NCBI GenBank assembly: GCA_018830365.1
Contig: JAHJSK010000061.1
Coordinates: 1 to 8,965 of the forward strand
DNA: 8,965 nt
Source of the DNA: Patescibacteria group bacterium
GTDB taxonomy: Bacteria; Patescibacteriota; Minisyncoccia; Minisyncoccales; CG1-02-41-26
Direction: 5' to 3'
The first letter of the stretch is position 1. Each line of letters begins with the position of its first letter. Positions 1-4,855 of this stretch are shown piece after piece. A program made the translations under genes and the position numbers. The notes below the pieces were generated by a model. The model saw only the letters and a list, made by a program, of their open reading frames with translations. It ran no database searches and was not told the DNA's origin.

Positions 1-56
1 ACCCTGTTAAATTTCCTTTCAGAAATTTTACTTTCAGTAAAATTATTTAACAGGGT
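1..56. repeat. Nested palindrome with two internal hairpins
   Basis: The outer arms are a perfect 12-bp inverted repeat, ACCCTGTTAAAT (1-12) against ATTTAACAGGGT (45-56). Between them lie two smaller hairpins. One has stem AAATTTC/GAAATTT (9-15/22-28) and the other AATTTTAC/GTAAAATT (24-31/37-44). Both expose TTTCA in the loop. The small stems partly exclude each other and the outer stem, so several folds are possible. The element sits at the window edge and may extend left. It resembles an end of a mobile element or a MITE-like palindrome, but no family is recognised. Confidence 0.6.
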
Positions 57-80
57 AAAGGTCGAAATTTAACAAAAAAA
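45..80 (+). repeat. Imperfect direct repeat, copy 1 (partner at 508-540)
   Basis: The stretch starting ATTTAACAGGGTAAA and running through AAATTTAA into an A-run recurs at 508-540. The two copies differ by a 2-base gap and a few substitutions. They bracket the transposase remnant. The right copy read in reverse also matches the window's first 12 bases, so 1-519 could be a small element with inverted ACCCTGTTAAAT ends. Confidence 0.5.
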
Positions 81-86
81 TTAACA

Positions 87-133
87 GGTAGGACATTTCT
101 AAATTGCTGGGGGTAGGACATTTCTAAATTGCT
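87..133 (+). repeat. Two tandem copies of a 22-bp repeat
   Basis: A 22-bp unit starting GGTAGGACATTTC and ending AAATTGCT is present identically at 87-108 and 112-133, a 25-bp period with a GGG-type spacer. The second copy runs directly into TTGACA (134-139), where the transposase remnant begins. The position suggests a duplicated insertion-sequence terminus or recombination scar. The identity of the two copies implies a fairly recent duplication or conversion. Confidence 0.75.
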
Positions 134-137
134 TTGA

Positions 138-365
138 CAATGGCAGAAAGGAGGTATTGAAAACGGGAATAAAATGATAAGATGGTTTATCCTAAAAGGT
201 GCAAACATTGGAGATTATTCTCAAACATATGTTAATGTGGCTATTGATACTTTAAACAAAAAGCCCAGAAAATTTCTGGACTACAAGACGCCATTAGAGG
301 TTATAATAGAAAACAATCTTTTTGTAACAAAAAAACTCTCGGTAAAAGGAGAGCGGGTTTCTTGA
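138..365 (+). pseudogene. IS30-family transposase, C-terminal remnant
   Basis: Only the end of a DDE transposase remains. The reading frame is open from 138, after a TGA at 135-137, although the first ATG is at 174. The part before that ATG still reads as transposase (WQKGGIENGNK), matching the IS30-family W-x-KG-x-x-EN-x-N segment that contains the last catalytic Glu. It is followed by the R-x-x-x-x-KG stretch and by LNKKPRKFLDYKTPLEV, the typical IS30 C-terminal signature (N-x-x-PRK-x-LGYKTP). The N-terminal helix-turn-helix and the first two catalytic Asp are missing. The break lies at the tandem repeat (87-133). It ends normally with TGA at 363-365. It is inactive as it stands; any 63-aa product starting at 174 would be non-functional. 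Confidence 0.8.
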
Positions 366-531
366 AAGCTAACCAATCAATTTTCAATTTACAAACTCAT
401 TCCTTTTTTTTATCAGGTGGCAAAACCGCCAGAGAGCGGGTCTCCTTGTTTCGTTCGCTTCATCCCGCTAAGCAGGGCTTCGTTTGATAACAAACAGCTT
501 AAATTTTATTTAACAGGGTAAATCAAAATTT
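366..531. other. Gene-free stretch with small inverted repeats
   Basis: No coding frame is convincing here. Small inverted repeats are visible: GGTGG/CCGCC (416-420/426-430), AGCGGG/CCCGCT (435-440/464-469) and GTTTG/CAAAC (482-486/491-495). A GAGAGCGGGT sequence near the transposase end is repeated at 433-442. The segment is richer in G+C than its surroundings and ends at the third ATTTAACAGGGT copy (508-519). It is probably the 3' end of the same decayed element. Confidence 0.4.
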
Positions 532-567
532 AAAAAAAACGATTAAGCAAATTGGTCTGCCTAATCG
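532..567 (-). terminator. Intrinsic terminator of the receiver gene
   Basis: Read on the minus strand, stem CGATTA/TAATCG (562-567 with 540-545) is extended by GCA/TGC past one mismatch, with an 8-base loop. Eight T's follow (the A-run 532-539 on the plus strand). It lies 27 bases beyond the stop codon of the minus-strand gene, where a terminator is expected. Confidence 0.8.
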
Positions 568-593
568 TATGAAAGAAGGTCTTTTGTCGCCCA

Positions 594-1007
594 TCAATTC
601 AATATTTGCCTGATCCTCTCTAATATAGCATTGGGGTTGAAAGGTTTGACGAATAAATCTACTACTCCCAATTCATGGTATTTATTTCTAATCTCTTTAT
701 CGCATATCCCCTTTGTTTGCTCATCATTCTCGCAAATAGTGGTAAAAATGATTGGGATAGCAATACCTTCCTTCTTCAGCTTTTCTGCTACCTTATATTC
801 TTCATTCATACCTGTCCCTCTCATCATTCCTTTCCTTTCGGGAATATCTGCGCGCAAGACGATTAGGTCAGGGTTTTCTTTTTTGGCTTTATTTATTACA
901 TCCTCTGCACTTTCAGCTTCTATCACATCATAGCCCTCCATTTTTAGCCTTCTTGTCAACACAAACCTCCCTGCGTCGTCGTTTTCCACAATCAATATTT
1001 TCTTCAT
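594..1007 (-). CDS. Single-domain response-regulator receiver with altered active site
   Basis: A 137-residue CheY-like receiver with no output domain. The start KKILIVEND and the conserved KPF near the end (K121-P122) frame the fold. Residues 89-90 (TT) supply the conserved Thr/Ser. The acidic pocket is E8, N9 and D10, where two acids normally occur at positions 8-9. The strand that normally ends in the phosphorylated Asp reads IVLRADIP. Aligned on its Pro, the phosphoacceptor position is R52, with D54 two residues later. The loop after it (ERKGMMRGTGMNEEY, about 56-71) is longer than usual. This is therefore probably a pseudo-receiver that signals by binding, or one using D54. Start choice is firm: AAGGAGGT lies 6 bases before the ATG. 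It is monocistronic with its own promoter and terminator. No histidine kinase is nearby. Confidence 0.85.
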   Translation of the reverse strand: MKKILIVENDDAGRFVLTRRLKMEGYDVIEAESAEDVINKAKKENPDLIVLRADIPERKGMMRGTGMNEEYKVAEKLKKEGIAIPIIFTTICENDEQTKGICDKEIRNKYHELGVVDLFVKPFNPNAILERIRQILN

Positions 1008-1013
1008 TTTATT

Positions 1014-1040
1014 ACCTCCTTCTGGAATTTTACTCCAGAA
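1014..1040 (-). promoter_or_regulatory. 5' hairpin abutting a strong ribosome binding site
   Basis: On the minus strand, TTCTGGA and TCCAGAA (1034-1040 and 1020-1026) form a 7-bp stem with a 7-base loop. It runs directly into AAGGAGGT (1014-1021); the last two stem bases are the first two of the ribosome binding site. The stem could stabilise the 5' end or modulate ribosome access. Confidence 0.55.
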
Positions 1041-1045
1041 ATCTG

Positions 1046-1074
1046 ATTCTAAAGTTTTAAGTTGGAATATACAA
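1046..1074 (-). promoter_or_regulatory. Sigma-70-type promoter for the receiver gene
   Basis: Read on the minus strand: -35 TTGTAT (1069-1074), exactly 17 bases of spacer, then -10 TAGAAT (1046-1051). Initiation about 7 bases later would fall at the upstream edge of the 5' hairpin, so the transcript would begin with that hairpin. Each box has mismatches to consensus, but spacing and position are right. Confidence 0.5.
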
Positions 1075-1441
1075 TTTTAGATCCAGATTTTTAGAGCAAT
1101 ATTTTTTATGTAATTTTAAAAGAACTTTTTAATCTAAGATTCCAAGATTGTTCGTCGCTCATTTCAAAATCGAAAATTGAAAATTTCAAAATTCCGTTTA
1201 TAATTTAATGGTTAATATTGGAATAAAAATGAAACGCATTAGAGTTTAATTTGAGAATTTTTGTTGATTGGAAATTTTAACTTTTTGATTAAAATTTTTT
1301 TTTCAATTTAATCAATTTTTCTTTGTTCATATGATTGATAGATTAATAATAATATTTTATTAGTCCACCAACTCAAAAAGCAAAATTCAAATATGGGGCG
1401 TTTCACTTTCATTCCAATATCAACCACTACAAACTAACAAT
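1075..1441. other. AT-rich divergent intergenic region
   Basis: This separates the receiver gene (leftward) from the Fe-S scaffold gene (rightward). It holds no credible coding frame. Visible structure: TTGAAA/TTTCAA (1177-1182/1184-1189), a repeated ATTTCAAAAT (1161-1170 and 1183-1192), and a 9-bp inverted repeat TTGATTAAA/TTTAATCAA (1285-1293/1307-1315) followed by TTTTT, which looks like a weak plus-strand terminator although no gene precedes it. I found no convincing promoter for the scaffold gene. Confidence 0.45.
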
Positions 1442-1906
1442 ATGTTATATTCAAAAGAAATAATTAAACATTTTAAAAATCCTAAAAATTTGGGAAAAAT
1501 TAAAAATGCCGACGGAATTGGAAAAGTTGGAAATCCTTTGTGCGGAGACGTAATGGAGCTTTCTTTTAAAATTGGTAAAAACAAAAAAAAACAAGAGGTT
1601 ATAAAAGATATAAAATTTGAAACAATGGGATGCGCTGTCGCGATTGCCAACACGAGCTTACTAACAATAATGGTAAAAGGAAGGACGATTAAACAAGCGC
1701 TGGAAATAACAAAGCAGGACTTAATGGAAAAATTAGGACAACCTTTGCCAGCAATTAAAATTCACTGCTCTTTATTGGCAATAGACGCTCTTTATGAGGC
1801 GATTTATAATTATTTAAAAAAAGGACAAGAAAAAATCCCGGAAAAATTGGAAAAAATTCATCAAAAAATTGGAAAAGAAAACAAAGAAATAGGGGAGAGG
1901 TATTGA
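1442..1906 (+). CDS. IscU/NifU-type iron-sulfur cluster scaffold
   Basis: A 154-residue protein of the IscU/NifU N-terminal-domain family, the cytoplasmic scaffold on which Fe-S clusters are assembled from cysteine-derived sulfur before transfer to target proteins. It has the canonical opening LYSKEIIKHFKNPKNLG. The three cluster-ligand cysteines are present: C34 in NPLCGD (with D36), C64 in MGCAVAIA and C109 in HCSLLAIDAL (with H108). About 25 lysine-rich residues follow the domain. The second-Cys segment reads AVAIANTS rather than the usual A-x-IASSS. No cysteine desulfurase, ferredoxin or other isc/suf gene is adjacent, so its partner must be elsewhere. The ATG fits the family N-terminus, but no Shine-Dalgarno is visible. 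The assignment to a subtype (IscU, SufU or NifU) is open. Confidence 0.9.
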   Translation: MLYSKEIIKHFKNPKNLGKIKNADGIGKVGNPLCGDVMELSFKIGKNKKKQEVIKDIKFETMGCAVAIANTSLLTIMVKGRTIKQALEITKQDLMEKLGQPLPAIKIHCSLLAIDALYEAIYNYLKKGQEKIPEKLEKIHQKIGKENKEIGERY

Positions 1907-2053
1907 TGTTTTACAAACTCCCACCCACGAACTCACTGGTTGTTTTAAAAAATACCTTTAGGGCTACTTGTCATTTACTCATGAACTTTATATCCATGGC
2001 CTTTTGGTATAGGGGGAAAATAGCAACCGGCTTGTATATATCGGAAAGTATTT
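1907..2053. other. Probably non-coding stretch after the scaffold gene
   Basis: A 69-codon frame begins with a TTG at 1903, overlapping the scaffold stop, and ends at 2112. Its sequence has no recognisable domain, and its second half is the palindrome at 2054-2092 translated. I therefore treat the stretch as non-coding spacer, possibly a decayed gene, rather than a CDS. Confidence 0.4.
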
Positions 2054-2092
2054 ATCCCTCACCTTTTTTCCGAAGGGAAAAAGGTGAGGGAT
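2054..2092. repeat. Palindrome 1 of a pair (CCCTCACC core)
   Basis: The arms at 2054-2071 and 2075-2092 form an 18-bp stem (one G-T pair) with a GAA loop. The arms carry CCCTCACCTTTTT and its complement. No T-run follows on either strand, so it is not a standard terminator. The same core forms the palindrome at 2121-2164. Confidence 0.8.
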
Positions 2093-2120
2093 TTATCTTG
2101 AAAGCAAATTGAGATGTTTG

Positions 2121-2164
2121 AGTTTACCCCTCACCTTTTTGTTCAAAAAGGTGAGGGGTAAACT
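2121..2164. repeat. Palindrome 2 of a pair, perfect 20-bp stem
   Basis: The arms at 2121-2140 and 2145-2164 pair perfectly over 20 bp around a GTTC loop. The inner 13 bp (CCCTCACCTTTTT) equal those of palindrome 1, while the outer bases and loop differ. It looks like a second copy of a dispersed REP- or MITE-like palindrome. As RNA it would be a very stable hairpin protecting the upstream message. Confidence 0.85.
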
Positions 2165-2191
2165 AACCGTCCCATTGTTGCGCCGTGCCAG

Positions 2192-2208
2192 TGCCCCGAT
2201 AAGGGGCA
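2192..2208. repeat. Small hairpin TGCCCC/GGGGCA
   Basis: A 6-bp GC-rich stem (2192-2197 with 2203-2208) encloses a 5-base loop, GATAA. It lies between the palindrome pair and the ATPase gene. There is no T-tract directly after it, only CTGGTTTTG, so a terminator role is weak. Confidence 0.4.
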
Positions 2209-2235
2209 TATCTGGTTTTGTTCACCAAAATAATA

Positions 2236-2241
2236 TATAAT
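2236..2241 (+). promoter_or_regulatory. -10-like box before the ATPase gene
   Basis: A consensus TATAAT sits 33 bases before the ATG at 2275. The -35 region at the right distance (TGGTTT, 2213-2218) is poor, so this is only a candidate. Confidence 0.3.
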
Positions 2242-2274
2242 TGAGTTAAAGAATTCACCTAAATCTAATTAATT

Positions 2275-3396
2275 ATGATAATATCTAGGAAAATTCAAAA
2301 AAATATAGAAAAAAAATTATTTAAAGGGAAAGTCATTATTATTTATGGCCCAAGGCAAGTGGGAAAAACTACTTTGGTTAAGGAAATTCAAAAAAAATAC
2401 ATTAATAATTCTATCTATTTAAATTGCGACGAACCTGACATAAAGGAAGCTTTAACGAATAAAACTTCCACAGAAATTAAATTGTTTTTAGGAAGTAAAA
2501 AGCTTGTTATTTTAGATGAAGCGCAAAGAGTAAAAAATATTGGTTTAACATTAAAATTAATCATTGATAATTTTCCAAAACTTCAAATTGTCGCCACTGG
2601 CTCATCTTCTTTTGATCTATCTAATAAAATTATTGAACCCTTAACTGGAAGAAAATACGAATTTTTTTTATATCCATTTTCCATGGAAGAATTAAAAGAA
2701 ATTTATTCAGACATAGAATTAGACAGAGTTTTGGAAAAAAGAATTGTCTTGGGCATGTATCCGGAAATTGTTATCAATAACAATGCCGAAGAAAATTTAA
2801 AAAATATTGCTAGAAGTTATTTGTATAAAGATGTTTTGCAATATCAAAACATTAAAAATCCGGATATTTTAGAAAAACTGCTTCAATCTTTGGCTTTGCA
2901 AATTGGCAATGAAGTTTCTTACAACGAATTGGCCAATATTGTTGGCGCAGACAAAAATACAGTGGCTAATTATATACAGATTTTAGAGAAGGCCTTTATT
3001 GTTTTTCGCTTAAAACCATTTAGCAAGAATTTAAGAAATGAACTTAAAAAATTAAGAAAAATTTATTTTTACGACACAGGAATTAGAAACGCACTTATAA
3101 ATAATTTTAATCCATTAAATTTAAGACAGGACACGGGAAGTTTGTGGGAGAATTTTATAATAAGCGAACGACTCAAATATAACAACAATAACAATAAAGA
3201 TAAAAAAATATATTTTTGGAGAACTTTACAACAGCAAGAAATTGATTATTTGGAAGAATATAATGGAAAGTTATTTGGGTTTGAATTAAAATGGCAAAAA
3301 GATAAATTAAAAAAAAATAAAACTTTTTTAAAAACTTACAAAGAGAGTTCAATAAAATTAATTAATAAACACAATTATAAAAGTTTTGTTTTATAG
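2275..3396 (+). CDS. AAA+ ATPase of the AAA_14/DUF4143 family
   Basis: A 373-residue ATP-binding protein. The N-terminal AAA_14 domain has Walker A GPRQVGKTT (25-33), Walker B LVILDE (77-82) followed by AQ, and the TGSSS sensor segment (108-112) leading into LTGRKYEFFLYPFSMEEL, typical of this family. A winged-helix-like region spans about 212-245 (VSYNELANIVGADKNTVANYI). The C-terminal DUF4143 part has YFYDTG (265-269), LWENFI (290-295) and a terminal D324...E337-x-K339 arrangement like the PD-(D/E)XK nuclease fold, which in this family is of unknown activity. Length is normal, so the gene looks intact. The family is widespread and often mobile or associated with toxin-antitoxin-like modules, but its cellular role is unsettled. 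Codons are strongly AT-biased like the scaffold gene. No Shine-Dalgarno precedes the ATG. Confidence 0.85.
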   Translation: MIISRKIQKNIEKKLFKGKVIIIYGPRQVGKTTLVKEIQKKYINNSIYLNCDEPDIKEALTNKTSTEIKLFLGSKKLVILDEAQRVKNIGLTLKLIIDNFPKLQIVATGSSSFDLSNKIIEPLTGRKYEFFLYPFSMEELKEIYSDIELDRVLEKRIVLGMYPEIVINNNAEENLKNIARSYLYKDVLQYQNIKNPDILEKLLQSLALQIGNEVSYNELANIVGADKNTVANYIQILEKAFIVFRLKPFSKNLRNELKKLRKIYFYDTGIRNALINNFNPLNLRQDTGSLWENFIISERLKYNNNNNKDKKIYFWRTLQQQEIDYLEEYNGKLFGFELKWQKDKLKKNKTFLKTYKESSIKLINKHNYKSFVL

Positions 3397-3553
3397 ATAA
3401 ATTCCTTCAAAATGTTTGGGGCTTATTTGATCCATTTGATAAAAATTCAGAAATCAACCTTGCGGGAAGTCCGCTTAAAAGCGTTCAGAGAAATTAGAAT
3501 TTGATTAGAAATTAGGTGAATTAGAAATTTGAAATTACTTTTAAATGTTCCTT
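3397..3553. other. Spacer between ATPase and tRNA
   Basis: No gene is supported. It contains alternative small hairpins, GCGG/CCGC (3462-3465/3471-3474) and CGCT/AGCG (3472-3475/3480-3483), and AT-rich sequence leading to the tRNA. One frame stays open for about 35 codons after the ATPase stop (reading DKFLQNVWGLFDPF), but it has no start codon and matches nothing I recognise. Confidence 0.35.
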
Positions 3554-3626
3554 GGCCTTGTCATCTAGTGGTCTAGGATATATGGTTCTCAACCATATTA
3601 CACGGGTTCGAATCCCGTCGAGGCCG
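3554..3626 (+). tRNA. tRNA-Glu (anticodon CTC)
   Basis: All cloverleaf arms are visible. Acceptor GGCCTTG pairs with CGAGGCC (3619-3625) with one G-T pair. The D arm carries TCTAGTGGTCTAGGA, very like other tRNA-Glu genes. The anticodon stem TATGG/CCATA (3581-3585/3593-3597) holds loop TTCTCAA with anticodon CTC at 3588-3590, which reads GAG. The T arm is CGGG-TTCGAAT-CCCG (3602-3616). The discriminator is G3626 and CCA is not encoded. A repressor gene stump starts directly after it, suggesting use as an integration site. Confidence 0.93.
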
Positions 3627-3627
3627 T

Positions 3628-3690
3628 CAAAGCAAAAAATATAAAATTGCGGACGCGTTAGGCGTTTCGCTTGATGATTTAGTAAAATAA
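3628..3690 (+). pseudogene. XRE-family (Cro/C1-type) repressor, C-terminal stump
   Basis: The frame at 3640-3690 reads YKIADALGVSLDDLVK and stops with TAA. KIADALGVSLDDLV is the hallmark end of the HTH_3/XRE DNA-binding domain. No start codon or N-terminal half precedes it: the open frame runs back into the 3' end of the tRNA, so the gene has been beheaded there. The stop at 3688-3690 lies one base before the radC ATG, implying that the intact repressor was once the first gene of the radC operon. It is too short to bind DNA. Confidence 0.75.
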
Positions 3691-3691
3691 T

Positions 3692-4354
3692 ATGAAGATA
3701 AAAGACTTACCAAAAATTGACAGGCCAAGAGAAAAACTCGAGAAATATGGACCCGAACGGCTTTCAGATTCGGAGCTTTTAGCAATTCTTTTGCGAACTG
3801 GGAGTGAGGGTGTAAATGTCGTTGAGTTGGCGAATAAAATTCTCAAAAAGTTTAGCGGCATTGGGCTGGCAAAAGCATCGGTCAAAGAGCTCAAAAATAC
3901 TTTCGGGCTTGGCGTGGCGAAAGCCTGTGAAATTGTGGCCAGCTTTGAGCTGGGCCGACGGCTTCTACAGAATAAGCAATCAGCACTGCTTTTGTCTCCA
4001 AAAGATGTTTGGGATGAGCTCAAAGATATTCGCGACAATAAAAAAGAGCATTTCGTTATTTTCTTTTTGGACGCGCGCAATCAAGAAATCAAACGAGAAA
4101 TAGTTTCTGTCGGTTCGCTCAATGCTAACCTCGTTCATTCTCGAGAGGTCTTTGAACCGGCAGTCCGCCATTTAGCCGCGCAAGTGATAATTGCTCACAA
4201 TCATCCCGCTGGAGACCCGTCGCCTTCGCAGGAAGATTCAAAAATTACAAAGCAGTTGGTTGATGCCGGTAAGATTCTTGGCATTGAGGTAAAGGATCAT
4301 GTGATTGTAAGCAAAGCAAACCTTTTCAGTTTTAAAGAACACAAATTACTATAA
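3692..4354 (+). CDS. radC: RadC family protein (UPF0758, JAB1/MPN domain)
   Basis: A full-length 220-residue RadC. The N-terminal part starts IKDLPKIDRPREKLEKYGPERLSD and includes a helix-hairpin-helix segment around 56-85 (FSGIGLAKA, FGLGVAKACEI). The C-terminal JAB1/MPN domain carries the metal-binding motif HNHPAGDPSPSQED, with H169, H171 and D182 as ligands and E152 (HSREVFEPA) as the likely catalytic acid. The family was first linked to DNA repair, but that role is not supported experimentally. It is common on phage, plasmid and defence islands, and its place here, upstream of restriction genes and after a beheaded repressor, fits that pattern. Base use is richer in G+C than in the genes to the left. 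There is no Shine-Dalgarno; expression probably depended on the missing upstream repressor gene. Confidence 0.93.
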   Translation: MKIKDLPKIDRPREKLEKYGPERLSDSELLAILLRTGSEGVNVVELANKILKKFSGIGLAKASVKELKNTFGLGVAKACEIVASFELGRRLLQNKQSALLLSPKDVWDELKDIRDNKKEHFVIFFLDARNQEIKREIVSVGSLNANLVHSREVFEPAVRHLAAQVIIAHNHPAGDPSPSQEDSKITKQLVDAGKILGIEVKDHVIVSKANLFSFKEHKLL

Positions 4355-4419
4355 ACCCAAAAGAATATTACTACAATCGATTTCGCGACCAATTCGCTGA
4401 ATTTATAAAAAAATCGAAA

Positions 4420-4773
4420 GTGCACGAACATTCCAGCGAAGGACTTTACATTTCCATTCAAGATTTAAATCGAGATAATCTTTCGCATATTCCGCAAGAA
4501 TATTATATGTTATTTCATTGCGCACTTGCCTGCACTGTTCTGATCGATCAAGTAATGTATACACATTTTAAGGAGGACTACTCAGAGTTTCAGAAAATCA
4601 CACTATATCCAAAAATTGAGTACGGCATCACTAATATAAATGTTAATCCTTGGGCGATTACGCATAGCGGTATAGGATTGACCACGCTTGAAAGATTTAT
4701 TGAGTTTTTTGTCGCTGATCTTAAGGAATTTTTTACACAAAATCAATTTGAACGAGCGACATGGCAAGAGTGA
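4420..4773 (+). CDS. Unrecognised protein without a clear start codon
   Basis: I do not recognise this protein. The first standard start is GTG at 4420 (117 residues), but the frame stays open back to 4336 and that part reads like protein (NPKEYYYNRFRDQFAEFIKKSK). The only initiators upstream are rare ones, ATT at 4345 or ATA at 4351, overlapping the radC stop. Either translation starts at an unusual codon by coupling to radC, or the N-terminus has been lost. The product is acidic to neutral and rich in aromatic residues, with no signal peptide or obvious membrane span. The central part is CALACTVLIDQVMYTHF and the end is helical (LERFIEFFVADLKEFF). It precedes a mini-ORF and hsdR in the same direction, so it probably belongs to the restriction operon. 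Confidence 0.55.
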   Translation: MHEHSSEGLYISIQDLNRDNLSHIPQEYYMLFHCALACTVLIDQVMYTHFKEDYSEFQKITLYPKIEYGITNINVNPWAITHSGIGLTTLERFIEFFVADLKEFFTQNQFERATWQE

Positions 4774-4853
4774 AATCGACAATGCTGACCGATAAAGACG
4801 TTGTGAATGGCCCTCGTGGCGAAATTTTCAAGAAAGTTTTAGAAAATTTATAG
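4761..4853 (+). CDS. 30-residue mini-ORF between unknown gene and hsdR
   Basis: ATG at 4761 opens a 30-codon frame ending TAG at 4851-4853. It overlaps the end of the preceding gene by 13 bases and stops two bases before the hsdR ATG, a layout typical of translational coupling. The peptide has basic and acidic residues (begins MARVKSTMLTDKDVV, ends EIFKKVLENL) and a likely C-terminal helix. It has no recognisable domain. It could be a genuine small protein, a leader that feeds ribosomes to hsdR, or the frameshifted tail of the gene before it. Confidence 0.45.
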   Translation: MARVKSTMLTDKDVVNGPRGEIFKKVLENL

Positions 4854-4855
4854 TT

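Noticed and set aside
87..133. Possible CRISPR array from the tandem 22-bp repeat
   Set aside because: Only two copies, with a 3-base spacer instead of about 30, and no cas genes.
149..176. Strong ribosome site (AAAGGAGGT) making 157 or 174 a true gene start
   Set aside because: These bases encode the QKGGIEN part of the IS30 transposase, so the resemblance is coincidental and the gene is 5'-truncated.
631..933. Plus-strand open frame opposite the receiver gene
   Set aside because: It is the antisense shadow of a clearly real minus-strand receiver gene with its own promoter, ribosome site and terminator.
1903..2112. 69-codon frame with a TTG start overlapping the scaffold gene's stop
   Set aside because: It matches no domain, and its second half is simply the palindrome at 2054-2092 read as protein. 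There is no ribosome binding site.
3400..3500. Short open frame after the ATPase stop (DKFLQNVWGLFDPF...)
   Set aside because: About 35 codons, no start codon, not in frame with the ATPase, and no recognised family. It could be a gene relic but cannot be supported.
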